Assembly (NCBI GenBank): GCA_963693365.1
Contig: CAVNZM010000003.1
Span: 14,260,001-14,324,000 of the forward strand
Length of the DNA stretch: 64,000 bases
DNA from: Amoebidium appalachense
Taxonomy: Eukaryota; Ichthyosporea
Direction of reading: 5' to 3'
Part shown: piece by piece, positions 45,428 through 57,814 of the stretch
How positions within the stretch are numbered: the stretch's first letter is position 1
Layout: each line of letters opens with the position of its first letter
Position numbers and translations under genes: made by a program
The notes under the pieces: generated by a model
Seen by the model: only the letters and a program-made list of their open reading frames with translations
Database searches by the model: none
Told to the model about the DNA's origin: nothing

Positions 45428-47206
45428 GTGTGGGTGTATGTGTGTGCGCATGCGCGTGTGTACGCGTATGTGTGTGTGTGTGATTCGGAGGAGGGTGGGA
45501 GAGGGTTAGGAGGGGGGTGGGAGGGGGGAAAGGAATATACCTGACAGCCACCCCAGATGACCTGGCCAGTCAGATCAAAATCGGCTGGAAAACAATCAAA
45601 TCAGTAAAGGGTGTGGTGTGCGCCTGCTTACCATATATGGCGTGGGTTAAAACTAATTGCTGGGGGCAGGGGGGGGGGGGGGGGGGGAGGGTTTGGGTGG
45701 GTGGGTGGATGGGTTGGGGGGGAGGGGGGGGGGGGGGGGAGGGGGAGGGAGCGGGAGGGGAGGGGGGATGTCGTCAGAAGCAAACGAGCAGGTGTGTGTG
45801 AGTGCGTGTGGTTTGTGCGTATTTGGTAAGGGAAGGAGGGCGGTATAATAGGGTTGGGGGTGGGCTGAGAAAGGGAGATAAACCAAGGAAAACAAAGGTG
45901 ATAATACGAGTGGTTTCTGAGTGAAGAGAAGTCGAGAAAGGCAGGAAGGGTGACCGGCGGATGTCTACCCGGGTAGGGGGGGGGGGGGGGGGGGAGGGGG
46001 AAGGGTGTAGAAGGAGCCTCTATGGATCACTTTTACTTTTTTAATATTATTATTACGGTTATTGTTGTTGTTGTTTTAATATATTTCATGTTATTTTGTT
46101 TTGCTTTCGTTTATTTTATCTTTGTTTTGTTTTATTTCTATTTTTTGTTTGGGGGGAGGGGAGGGGGGGGGGGGGAGGGGGGTGGGGAGGAGAGAAGCAT
46201 GGGGGAGGAGGCGGGGAGGGGAGGCTGGAAAGATGTTGGTAAAAGGGTGGGTGGTGTACGGGACTACGAAAATAATTGGTAATACAGGGGGATATGGGGG
46301 GGGGGGGGGGGGGGGGGGGGGGAGAACAAAACGGAAAGACAATGAAGTATTAGTAAACTCGGCTCCGGAGGAAACCATTGCCCCCCCCCCCCCCCCCCCC
46401 CCCCCCTCTCAACCCCTCCCCCCCCCCCCCAAACACACACACACCCCTCCTTCCTCTTGCTTACACACACACACACCTTGTTTTTGGGGATAACGGCAGG
46501 GGAGCAGATTGGCTGGGGGAAGGCGGGGGGAGGGGGGGGTAGGGATCTAAATGCAAGGGGAGGCCAGAACACGGATGCTAGATGGGTCACCACCGGGTGC
46601 AAACTTGAGCCATGCCCGGAGGATAGCAAACGAGAAAAAAAAGAGAAAAAAGAAAAAAGAAAAGAGAGGAGCGCACACGCATGTGTGTGTATGACGAGAG
46701 GGGGGGGGAAGGGGAGGTGCGCGCGCGTGAAAGTGTGTTGACGTGTGTGTGCTTGTGTATGAAGGTGTGTGTCAGGAGGGGGGAGGGGAGAGAGGGGGGG
46801 GGGGGGGGGGGGGGGGTAAATATATGCGTGCTTGCCTGCTTGCAGGGACGTGTGCACATGCAAATGGTATACCTTCTTGTGCGCACGTGGGTAGGGAGTG
46901 CAACGCAGCGGGGGTGGGTTAGACGGGATGGTGTGAGTGTGTGTGTGTGTGTTTGTGTTTGTGGGGAGGGGCGGTGGGGTGATGTGGAGAGAGGGGGAAG
47001 GGGGGAGGGGGGGAGGGGGGGAGGGGGGGAAAGGGAGGGAGTGAAGCAGGAAGGGAAGTGCACTCACTAGCAGCGCTGTTGAGGGCAAGAACGGTCAGCT
47101 TTTCGGCGCCAAAAGTCAACTCGTGGGGCACATAGTGCGTGTCTATAAATAGACTGGCGTCAAACGCACTGTCGTCATCTTGCGCCATAGTGCTTTTCCC
47201 GCCCAT
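39402..47206 (-). CDS. METTL21-like protein methyltransferase, seven exons
   Basis: Exons: 47206-47068, 45584-45541, 44348-44273, 43853-43734, 42288-42128, 40463-40365 and 39611-39402. Phases match at every joint, giving 282 residues. SAM-dependent methyltransferase of family 16 (METTL21/EEF-KMT type, protein lysine methylation). Landmarks: [12 protein letters not shown] (48-59), motif [10 protein letters not shown] (79-87) continuing VCGLLAS, acidic motif VVLTDYKD (102-109), LTWG (135-138), GADVIYW (156-162), and a C-terminal strand [10 protein letters not shown]...EAKTRGFDV. Donors are GTGAGT, GTATAT, GTGAGT, GTAAAA, GTAACT and GTGTGT. The last exon ([19 protein letters not shown]...YYLYVLKW) is the least certain; two internal CAGs offer shorter in-frame acceptors. 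The substrate cannot be assigned. Introns carry microsatellites and a dispersed repeat. Confidence 0.85.
39622..39709. repeat. (GT)n microsatellite in last intron of the methyltransferase
   Basis: About 88 bp of GT on the plus strand, starting 11 bp from the last exon. On the transcript it is an AC tract leading to CTTCTGTTAG. Confidence 0.95.
40466..40838. repeat. (GT)n and G-run block in intron 5
   Basis: (GT)n at ~40466-40546 and ~40704-40770, then a ~30-nt G run at ~40809-40837. The first tract abuts the exon 6 acceptor, so the AC tract serves as the sequence upstream of the splice site. Confidence 0.9.
41445..41712 (-). repeat. Dispersed poly-C-tailed repeat, copy a
   Basis: In transcript sense it begins CCTTGCTTGCATAAGCAACC and ends GCATTCAAA followed by a C run. 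It shares with copies b and c the blocks GGATGGGCTCTGCTTAT, CTGCTCGTCT and the terminal CATTCAAA. It lies in intron 5 of the methyltransferase. Confidence 0.75.
41843..41977 (-). repeat. Dispersed poly-C-tailed repeat, copy b (5'-truncated)
   Basis: Nearly identical to the first ~135 bp of copy c (44457 on), but stops at GTACCCGAG. It lacks the far end, i.e. it is 5'-truncated in transcript sense. Also in intron 5. Confidence 0.8.
42311..42873. repeat. (GT)n/(GAGT)n/poly-G tract in intron 4
   Basis: More than 500 bp of GT and GAGTGT variants followed by a G run at ~42849-42873. Open frames of Cys-Val/Ser-Glu type here are artefacts. Confidence 0.9.
43880..44045. repeat. AT-rich degenerate tandem repeat in intron 3
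   Basis: Imperfect ~17-20 bp units of the type TTTATTGTTAAAGATTG repeated about seven times. Confidence 0.65.
44457..44706 (-). repeat. Dispersed poly-C-tailed repeat, copy c
   Basis: Full-length copy in intron 2 of the methyltransferase. The tail is a long C run in transcript sense (plus-strand G runs 44391-44456). It has the CGTCTTGATCAGAGACG stem-loop and the GCTTATGC word near its start. Confidence 0.75.
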
Positions 47207-48300
47207 TTTTCTTCAGTCGTTTTTCCTGCACCTCTTCTTTTCTTGGGATTTCTTTTGTGGTGTGTTTTGAATTGACGTTAAAGACTATGTGGTTGTAGGT
47301 GTGCTTGTTTCCGTGTGAGTATATGCATGTGCATGTGAGGATTTCTGTGCAGTTTGTGCTGAACGCCTGAATAAAACCTGGTGAGAAGATAGAGAAAAGG
47401 GTCAGAAAACGAAAGTCTCAGACCAAACAAACAACAAGCAGACTAAGAAGAAACAGGTGGCAGGGATTCTGAAAACAACCTAAATCACGGGAGTCGGGTG
47501 GGAGTTCGTTCGCGTAACCAGCTGCTTCCTTTCAAGTTGAGCAAATATCGAGTCACCAGAATACAACCTACTAATATAGGACATGAGATGCATAGATGTA
47601 TATCAGTAGTCAACGTCAAACTGTAGATCGCTACTAATATAGAACATGAGATGCATAGATGTATATCAGTAGTCAACGTCAAACTGAAGATCCACAAGGA
47701 AGGTTCGAAACCACATGAAAAGCTCCGACACGGAGGACAGGGCGAAATCAAGGCGAAATCACGTGCATTCTATTCCTGCGATTTCATTGGCACAGAGAGC
47801 ATCCACATTTTTGAATAGATCTGGGCCGCGCCAGAGACGGCCCACTGTGCGGCCAGACGGTCCAGCCGGAGTCACCCTCTTTCTCCACTGCAAACCCCCT
47901 CCCCCTTCCCCCCCTCCCCCCTTCCCCCCCCCCCTCCCCCCCCCCCCCCCCCCCGGCCCCCCCCTTTACATTCCCCTAGCTCCCCGATAGTACCCCGAGG
48001 CCCTCCCTTTCTGCTGTCCCTCCTAGCCCCACCCCCCTCCGGATCCGAATCCCCCCCCCCCCCCCCCCCCCCCGGGCCCTCCCTCCCCCCTGCCCCCCCC
48101 CCCCCCCCCCCCCAACCATTCCCCCATGTTCAGCTCCCCACCCCCGGGCCCCTCCCGGCCCTTTTTGCTGCCCGCCCCCCCTCCCCCCACCCACACCCCA
48201 CCCCCCGGCGCCGGCCCGTGGGCCCTATGGCCAGCCGCCCATGTACCTCTACGTACTCCCACCTTGGCCCGGGCTCTCGAGCTCCCATATCATGATGTCA
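47207..48300. other. Spacer 5' of the methyltransferase gene
   Basis: The proximal part is T/C-rich, with no clear TATA box for the minus-strand gene. A 63-bp tandem duplication is at 47568-47693. 47890-48240 is C-rich with several C runs. No gene supported. Confidence 0.5.
47568..47693. repeat. 63-bp tandem duplication
   Basis: Two adjacent units starting CTACTAATAT (47568 and 47631) that differ at a few positions. The unit is a multiple of three and keeps a minus-strand frame open, but no coding evidence exists. Confidence 0.85.
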
Positions 48301-48309
48301 ATATATATG

Positions 48310-48311
<2 letters not shown>

Positions 48312-48407
<96 letters not shown>

Positions 48408-48420
48408 TCTCTCTCCCCCC
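48312..48420. repeat. (CT)n microsatellite and C run
   Basis: About 90 bp of CT followed by a C run. Confidence 0.95.
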
Positions 48421-49266
48421 CCCCCCCCTCTCTCTTTCTCTCTCTCTCTCCCTTTTCCCCTGGGCCCTCTGTGCAGCGCCCCCTCCCCTCCCCATCCCCC
48501 CTTCCCAGTAACAGGGATCCCGTGGAACCTTCCCCTAAGTAAGTGATGAGGGAAACTCGACGATTTTACTAACCATGGCATGAGGATATACATGGCATAT
48601 GATCAAATATGTTTGACACACAAGCACCAACTTATATCATATTTTACAAGGAAATAAAGCCGGCACGTAAATGTACACTAATTCTTGCGGTATTGTGCCA
48701 GTATCATTATGGGTAACTGAGTACAACCATGCATATGTACACACGTAGATAAACCCCAGTAGTAAGGCTTTGGTTTGCCTAGTTTGCAGTCCTAACCTAC
48801 ACTTTGAAAACATTTAGACATTAGATACTCGACGATATAGCTATTGTACACCGTCTTGAGTCAACCAAGCTGTAGGGGACACAGCTATGGATTTTGGAAA
48901 AGAATAGCTGTAATCAAACAAGGGAGAGAGAGTGGTGGTCGGGTTTTTTTTTCTTTTTTTTTTTTTTTGTGGGGGAGGGGGGGGGGGGGGGGGGGAGGGA
49001 GGGGGGGGGGGGGAGGAGGAGGGAGGGACGAAGAAGGAAGGGAGGGGGGAGGGGAGGAGGGGGGGGGGGGGGGGGGAGGATTCATGCGTGTGCGTGTGCT
49101 TGTGTGGTGCGTGTATGTGAGTGTGTGTGGGTGTCACATGGCCGGGCTCTCCTTAGACTAAAAGGGCTGCTAGCACTGTGCAAAACAAAAGAATAGCAAC
49201 TAAGTCTTACAAAAATCACACTCTCGCTATCCGTAAATAAGTTCCATGTTTAACCTGCCAAAAAAA
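48421..49266. other. Intergenic region with G-rich tract
   Basis: Unique AT-balanced sequence (48540-48940), then T runs and G/GA-rich sequence (48945-49080). No gene recognised. Confidence 0.55.
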
Positions 49267-51584
49267 CTACATAGACGAAACTCGGCGGTGCCACTTGTAA
49301 GCCCCCATTGCAATCAGTCCAACTCCAACAAAAATGACCACCCCAACCGTCACCCTAACCATAACACCACTTTTCCCATCTCCCGCCCGTGGCTGATTTG
49401 TAGCCAATGAAATGGCCTCCTGACGTGCCTCCTTGCTGATTGGCTTGATATTCTCCAATGAGATGTCTCCGTTTGGATCCCGGAGCGCAAAACGTGTCGA
49501 AGGCTCAGGTGTGAATGTTGGTGTAACTTTAGTGGTGGTGGTTTTGGTGCTGGTTTTGGTAGTAATTTTGGTGCTGGTTTTGGTAGTGGTTTTGGTGCTG
49601 GTTTTGGTAGTGGTTTTGGTGCTGGTTTTGGTGGTGGTGGGTGGGAGTGTGGTGGTTTTAGCGGTGGTAGTGGTTGTAGGGCAGGGTTTCGTTGCTGTTT
49701 CGGTTGAAGCAGTGGTGATGGTGGTAACTTTGGTGGTGGTGGTGGTGGCAGGCTTGGTGGTTCTGGTGGTCATGGTTTTGGTGTGGATTGGTGTTGGTGT
49801 CGTGGTTGTTGTGAAAGGTTTTGTTGTGGTTGGGGTTGTGGGAGGAGTGGTGGTGGTGGGTGGTTTCGTTGTGGTGGTGGTGGTGGGTGGTTTCGACGTA
49901 GTGGTGGTGGTGGTGGTAGTGCATGGTTTCGTTGTCACGGTGGTTGTGGTAGTAGTGGGTGATTTCGTTGTAGTGGTGGTGGTGGTGGTGGTGGTGGTGG
50001 GTGGTTTTGTTGTTGTTGTTGTTGTGGTGGTGGTGGTGGTGGTGCATGGTTTCGTTGTAGTGGTTGAAGTGGTGATGGCGGTGCATGGTTTCGTTTTAGT
50101 GGTGGTGGTAGTAGTAGTCGGTGGTTTCGTTGTAGTGGTGGTAGTGGTGGTGGTGGTGCATGGTTTCGTCGTCGTGGTGGTGGTGGTAGTGGTAGTTGGT
50201 GGTTTCGTTATAGTGGTGGTGGTGGTGCATGGTTTCGTTGTAGTGGTGGTTGTGGTAGTAGTGGGTGATTTCGTTGTAGTGGCGGTGGTGGTGGTGGTGG
50301 TGGTGGGTGGTTTTGTTGTTGTTGTGGTGGTGGTGGTGGTGGAAGTGGTGCATGGTTTGGTTGTAGTGGTTGGAGTAGTGATGGTGGTGCATGGTTTCGT
50401 TGTAGTGGTGGTAGTAGTAGTCGGTGGTTTCGTTGTAGTGGTGGTAGTGGTGGTGGTGGTGCATGGTTTCGTCGTCGTGGTGGTGGTGGTAGTGGTAGTT
50501 GGTGGTTTCGTTATAGTGGTGGTGGTGGTGCATGGTTTCGTTGTAGTGGTGGTTGTGGTAGTAGTGGGTGATTTCGTTGTAGTGGTGGTGGTGGTGGTGG
50601 TGGTGGTGGGTGGTTTTGTTGTTGTGGTGGTGGTGGTGGTGGTGGAAGTGGTGCATGGTTTCGTTGTAGTGGTTGCCGTGGTGATGGTGGTGCATGGTTT
50701 CGTTGTAGTGGTGGTGGTAGTAGTAGTCGGTGGTTTTGTTGTAGTGGTGGTAGTGGTGGTGGTGGTGCATGGTTTCGTCGTCGTGGTGGTGGTGGTAGAG
50801 GTAGTTGGTGGTTTCGTTATAGTGGTGGTGGTGGTGCATGGTTTCGTGGTAGTGGTGGTGGTAGTAGTGGTGGTTGATTTCGTTGTGGTGGTGGTGGTGC
50901 ATGGCTTCGTTGTAGTGGTGGTGGTGGTAGTCGATGGTGGTTTTGTTGTGGTGGTGGTGGTAGTGGTAGTGGTGCATGGTTTCGTTGTAGTGGTGGTGGT
51001 GGTGGTGCATGGTTTCGTTGTAGTGGTGGTGGTGGTAGTAGTTGGTGGTTTCGTTGTTGTTGTTGTTGTTGTGGTGGTGGTGGTGCTGGTGGGTGGTTTC
51101 GTGGTTGTCGTTGTTGTGGTGGTGGTAGTACAATGTTTCGTTGTAGTGGTGGTGGTGGTGGTCGTTGTTTTTGGCCCACAATTATACCCACAGTACTCAT
51201 CATACAACTTCTTGCACGCACACAGACTGCAAATGCAATCAGGGGGTGTGTGGCCGCATGTTGCGTTGCAGAATTTGTTGGTGGTTGTGCTCCCCACGCT
51301 GATAAAACCACCGCAATACTCCAGCGACATTTCAAAGCCCGGGATAGGACTGTTTCCAAATCTGTAGTTTGTTTGGGTGTTGGTTTTGGGTTAGCAAAGA
51401 AAATGTGGAACTGGTTTGGTGGGATACAAAAAGGCTGGTAAATTCCCCATATGTCATCTTTCCCTTCCCCCCCCCCCCCCCTTCTCCCCAACCTCTGTTC
51501 CCCTCCCTCCCTCCTTCCCCCCCCCCCCCCCCCCCCCATTTTTGTTTTCCCCTACGGTATTTTATTTCAAAAAAGGTTGTCCTT

Positions 51585-51625
<41 letters not shown>

Positions 51626-52038
51626 GGTAGCAGGATGTATGTGCTTGTGCATGTGAGTGTGGGCTGGGTATGCATACTTGTCATCTTACATAAACATAGA
51701 CAAGCCCCCTTTCAATAACTTCATAACTTCCCAAAAAAGGGGCCGCCAAAGGTAGCAAACCAACGTGGCGTCCTATTTGGGCAAGAGTTAATGCACGGTG
51801 ATTGGGGGGGCAGGTGAAGGAGGGGGGGGCGGGGGGGGGATCTAAGGTGTGAAAGTGTGCATACCACGATACATACCGATCATACCAGAGCTTCTCGCAC
51901 CTTCCCTCTACCCCATATCCGTAACAATCATCACACATGCAGTACGCAGGGGGGCAGATATAGTCTCCGTCCGGCTGGCTGCATTTTGCCTGGCAGAATT
52001 TGTCCGTCCAGGGAGACCTGGGTGTGGCCTTATACTGT

Positions 52039-52087
<49 letters not shown>

Positions 52088-53722
52088 ATGGGGGGAGAAG
52101 GGGAGAGGATGGGGGTTTTTTTTTGGGGGGGGGGGGGGGGGGGGGGGAGAGTGTGTGTGTGTGTGTGGTGGGGGGGGGAGGAGGGGGGTGTGGGGTGTGG
52201 GGCGGGAGGGGGGAAGGGGGGAAGGGGGTCGGGAGGGGGAGGGGGGGATGGGGATGGGAGGTTGGGGGGGTGGGGGGGAGGGTGGAGGGTGGGTGTGGGG
52301 AGGGGGGGGGGGGGGGGGGGGAGGCGGGGAGTCGGTAAAGTCGTTGTGGGTATGTGCATGTGTGTACGTGTGTGTGTGTGTGTGCGCGCGCGCGTGCGTG
52401 TGTGTGCATGCGCGTGTGTGTGTGTATGTGTGTGTGTGTGTAGACACGGGCTTGTGTGATATTGTGTGCATGGAAAGTCGTGTAAAGGTGTATGTGTATG
52501 GTGTGTTTCGTGCATGCATGTGCTTTCGTGTGAGTGTGCGCATTCGCGTGCATTCGCGCGTGCGCGTGTGTGTGTGCGCGCGCATGTATGTGTGCTTGAA
52601 TGTGTATGCGTGTATGTGTGTGTGTGCACGCTTGTGAACATATCAGTAACGTGGTTCATATAGGTGTGCGGGGGTTCTACCGTTGTACATGTGCTTGTAA
52701 GTGTGTGTGTGTGTCTAATCTGCAGAGATGCCACCCTAGATTACTGTACTTACTTTATCTTTGAGTCTTTTTCTTTAGGTCTGCAGAGATGCCACCCTAG
52801 ATTACTGTACTTACTTTATCTTTGAGTCTTCTTCTTTAGGTTTTAAGAAAATTGTTAGCATAAGTTGACTCCCTTTACTGCGACGAATGCGTGTTTAGTC
52901 TCTGGGAAAACTGGGAGGATGTATATGCCTCTTGATTACGTGTGCTCTCTCGCAGAAGCATTGGAGCATGCTTCTGCAAACAAGGACATGTAATATTCAA
53001 CACCTACGAACTTCAACACATATACCCACAAACTGCTGTTGCTTGCTTGCGAATTAGCCTGTGAATGTCTGACGGAGTTCTTATTTGTCAAATTATTCTT
53101 TTTCGAGTTTTGACACGGTATTGTGTGGGAAGGATAATGCGGGGGAAGAGGGAATATTTGAAGGGGGGAAGGGGGGAGGGGAGTGGGGGTTGAGGGGGGA
53201 GGGGGAGAGGGGGGACGGGGTAAGCATGCCTTTCCACAAAGGCATCTGAGGGGTGCTTCAGCCGCTCTGGCGTACAGTTCACCTGTGTTTATATACGGTG
53301 TGCCTTTAGTTCCGGGTGGTGGAAGGTGAGAAGCCTAAAACGTATGCGTGGAGGTCGAATTTTGTAATATGTACAGTCTAATATGGGGAGGTGTGTGTAT
53401 GTGTGTGTGTGTATGTGCGGGGGGAGGGGGGGGAGGGGGGGAGGGAGGAAGGGAAGCAATAGGGGTGCCCCGGGGAGAAAGGGAGGGGAGGGGAGGGGGG
53501 GGAGGGGAGGGGGGAGGGGAGGGGGACGGGACATGGAGGCTGGAGGAATATAAATTAAAACATAGAGAAAGCCCGAGAGTGTGCAGAGCGTTAGCTGGTA
53601 AGTAGGTGCAGGGTAGGTGGTTGGCAGCTCTGTGTGGGGGGAAGCGAGGGTGGGGGGGTGGCCCCCAAGGCAAAGGGAAGGGGAAGGTGATGGTGGTGGT
53701 GTTTGTGTTTACGTGAGTGTGT

Positions 53723-53753
<31 letters not shown>

Positions 53754-53849
53754 GGGGGGGGGGGACATTCAACGAATGTGCCTTTTATCTATCGATCGAT
53801 TCATGACCCCCTCCGCCCCCTCCCACCCCCCCCCCCCCCCCCCTCCCCC

Positions 53850-53919
<70 letters not shown>

Positions 53920-54158
53920 ACCACCACCACCAAAAAAAAAAAAAAAAAAAAAAAAAGGAACATATATGAACCCTTCCTCCTGAGTGACAATGGTGTTAAC
54001 GAGTGTCGAAGAAAGCCAATCCTGAACTCACCCTTTGCAGCCCGTGGGTTGATGCGGTCTGTGCTGGCAGGAGACGACCACTCAACCTGCGCCAACAGCA
54101 GCAAAACACACAGAAAGGTGGCCTTGTTAACGGCCGTGGTTATTCCACGTTTCGCCAT
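49267..54158 (-). CDS. Secreted mucin-like single-pass membrane protein
   Basis: Exon 1 (54158 to about 54030) encodes a signal peptide (MAKRGITTAVNKATFLCVLLLLAQ). A small exon near 53280-53230 follows. Exon 3 is near 52017-51877 and the long exon 4 is 51361-49267. Exons 3 and 4 join in phase 2 (CG+A, Arg). Two Cys-rich modules lie at the N-terminus (FCQAKCSQPDGDYICPPAYC and KFCNATCGHTPPDCICSLC). About 500 residues of Thr with KPC/KPP/KSP punctuation follow, then a short Ser/Glu segment. The C-terminus is a membrane helix (VMVRVTVGVVIFVGVGLIAM) with a basic cytoplasmic tail (YKWHRRVSSM). The Thr tract should be heavily O-glycosylated. Exon 2 is uncertain: its apparent donor is GC (AAAG|GCATGC), and exon 1 could end at GGTGAG or at CAG|GTTGAG. 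Family not recognised. Confidence 0.75.
49700..51170 (-). repeat. Thr-coding higher-order tandem repeat
   Basis: ACC-type trinucleotide repeats interrupted by KPC, KPP and KSP. A longer period of ~300 bp (about 100 residues) is visible from the recurring GGGTGATTTCGTTGTAGTGG at ~49957, ~50260 and ~50557. Confidence 0.8.
52719..52840. repeat. 61-bp tandem duplication in an intron
   Basis: Units start TCTGCAGAGATGCCACC at 52719 and 52780 and differ by one base. Each ends in a pyrimidine-rich TTCTTTAGG. Confidence 0.9.
52952..52977. other. Perfect stem-loop in an intron of the mucin-like gene
   Basis: GCAGAAGCAT, 6-nt loop TGGAGC, ATGCTTCTGC. A 10-bp perfect stem in otherwise unique sequence. 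Confidence 0.7.
53856..53918. repeat. (AC)n microsatellite with CCA and poly-A extension
   Basis: About 62 bp of AC, then (CCA)n and a 25-nt A run. It lies in the first intron of the mucin-like gene. Confidence 0.95.
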
Positions 54159-54597
54159 CCTTTTTCTTCCAAGTTCGGGAGGAACTGCTAACTTTTTTCT
54201 CAGAGAATAACAGCCTGATAGTGTAGAATATTGCTGTGAAATCGTGGTGATAGTGTCTACATCGCAATAGTATTAGACGTAACTTTTTGAGTTTTTCAAT
54301 GTCAATGTGATATCTACAAACACATTCACCGCCATGCAGCTGTACATGTTACACAGTTATGCTTTGGGCGGGCATGCAGCAGCATCAAGTAATAGGGGAG
54401 AGGGGATACCGTGAACGGCTCACTAGAGATAACAGCGGTATCTATATAGCAGGCTTCGTCAAAGAGGCTATGAGCAGGTGTACGGGGCGTACATCAGTCG
54501 GGGGTTACTGAGTTGTGCAGTGCCGTTGCCACAAGTTGCAGCCTGCAGCTGGCACTTTTGCATGTGGTGTAACAAATATTGTGTCTTATCTCTTTTT

Positions 54598-54628
<31 letters not shown>

Positions 54629-55598
54629 GAGGGCATTATCTGGTGCTGTTGAAATCATTTATCTTTTTGTAGGATATGTTAGCAGGGGCTGAAATGCTCG
54701 TTTTTGTTAGATCCTGCCAGTACACAGCTGTAGAGTTATGGCAAATAATATGTCGGATCCCAAAAGAGAGCAGGTGATGATGTACATCACGAACATACGC
54801 ATGCACGTGCATATGTGGGCACACATATCTGGAAACAACTGCAAAACGTGAAGCCGCGGAGTGCCAGCTCCATTCTATCTGGATGAGCAATGGCTGTGCA
54901 CGTGTCACAGCTGTAACGGGTTGTGTTCAAGGGAGAATGTGCGTGTGAGAGTATCCGCGAACACCCGCATGTACGTGTACGTCGACGATCAACACGATCG
55001 CGAGTGTGCTTGTAGTGTACCCTTACTTACATATGCACCCTTTCCCGCAGATCTCAAGTGCCAAGAATAAAGATGCTAACTAGACCAGCATTTATGTTAG
55101 TCTATGTTTTAATTGGGATTAAGTCGTACATGGATACATGGTAAGGCTTACAACGGTGGAGATGATACCAGGCAGTTTGCAAGCACGTTTTTGCTCTTGA
55201 ATAGATCTACATAGGAATGTATTTGGACACGTTTAGCCAATCGTATCGCCTTTGATTCAGATTTCATTTGATTGGTGAATACAAGATATCGGAAATCTGA
55301 TTGGCTAAATTCAGTTTTCACGGCCAGGGCCAGGGTTCGAACTTTAGAGAACTCAAACTGTAGCAGGAGTGCCTCCGAACTTCCCCAAGTTCTAACGAAA
55401 CCGCTTTGTGCACGGTGTTTTCAACCAAGTGGCACTGGGAGTGTTTGTGCATGTGGGTGTGTTTGCGTGCGTATGTGTCATGATACGCCCGTGTAATTGT
55501 TGTGCTGTTTGTGTGTGTGTGTGTGTGGGTGAATGGGATATATACCGATCCGGCAGTTGGTAGCCATCATGTCTGTGCGTGTGGCACTGCGGGTGACA

Positions 55599-55637
<39 letters not shown>

Positions 55638-56090
55638 AGCGGGGAGCAGTAGCGGGCAGCCAGTAGTTCCAATGAAGTCAACCCACGATCGCTCCCTAAT
55701 TTGACAAGCTTTCAGTTTCCAAAAATAGCTGCCTAAACTGCATCGTTTTCTGATCCAACATAAGCACAACATTATCTCACGTCGGACCTTTGAGTTTCGT
55801 ACCCCGGCCAAGGTGTACCGGTCAAGCGCAAGCCGACATTTTCTGTCATGGTGTAAAATTCAGGAGGCTGATTGCCTATGCAGGCAGGAAAGGTAGAATT
55901 GAACATGGAGCGAAGAAGGGGGGATCCTGTTGGGAAAGAGGTGTGAGGGACAAAGGTGCAAGTGTAGTAGTTGACGCCAACTGAAGCCCTGGATATGCTA
56001 TGTGGTTGGAAAGACGAAAGATGATACGACCTTGTAGGGAAAACACGTGAGCATGAGCTGTGTGTGTATGTTTGGGGGAGGAGGGGTGAG
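54159..56090. other. Intergenic region 5' of the mucin-like gene
   Basis: Mostly unique sequence. A 69-codon plus-strand ORF (54861-55070) with AATAAA at ~55066 is possible but unsupported. Complementary TTTAGCCAATC (55232-55242) and GATTGGCTAAA (55299-55309) bracket CCAAT boxes. A ~36-nt G run is at ~55600-55636. Confidence 0.5.
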
Positions 56091-57460
<1,370 letters not shown>

Positions 57461-57814
57461 CTATTGCGTGGAAGTACACTGGAGTGCCTTGTATTCTTTC
57501 TTCACCAGAACACAATGGAAATGAAAACGTACGTTGACTTTCTCGTTTTGGTGAATTGGTCCGTACCCTTGAACCTTTTGTATAGCTGGTACTACATGCA
57601 GTTTCCCGTAGACTCCATGTGTGTCACTTTTGAAATATACCAACCATGTGCCGGCACCCCATCGATCTGTAGGATTGAAACAGTTGGGGAACTTAAGCGT
57701 TCCTGTTGCTAAACAGTAATGTTTCGGGTTTTTCAGTTGAATTGGAGAGAGAGAAGGTAAATACTCTCTGAAATCGGTACGTAGTGCCATCAATTCTCCA
57801 CCGTCAGCTGCCAT
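57461..57814 (-). CDS. Possible small gene, unknown function
   Basis: Single open frame of 117 codons from ATG 57814 to a stop at 57461. The translation is compositionally normal, with mixed hydrophobic and aromatic residues (GTWLVYFKSDTHGVYGKLHVVPAIQ...VRFHFHCVLVKKEY) and no repeat bias. It lies head-to-head with the gene at 58355, about 540 bp apart. A plus-strand frame (57437-57712) overlaps it and looks less protein-like. No family recognised. Confidence 0.35.
   Translation of the reverse strand: MAADGGELMALRTDFREYLPSLSPIQLKNPKHYCLATGTLKFPNCFNPTDRWGAGTWLVYFKSDTHGVYGKLHVVPAIQKVQGYGPIHQNEKVNVRFHFHCVLVKKEYKALQCTSTQ

Noticed and set aside
47485-47751. Minus-strand 88-codon frame with two 21-residue repeats
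   Set aside because: The open frame is a consequence of a 63-bp tandem duplication; no start context, domain or splice partner supports coding.
49433-51367. Long plus-strand open frame (Val-rich) opposite the mucin-like exon
   Set aside because: It is the antisense of the ACC/Thr repeat; poly-Val sequence is a repeat artefact, whereas the minus strand has a signal peptide, Cys modules and a membrane helix.
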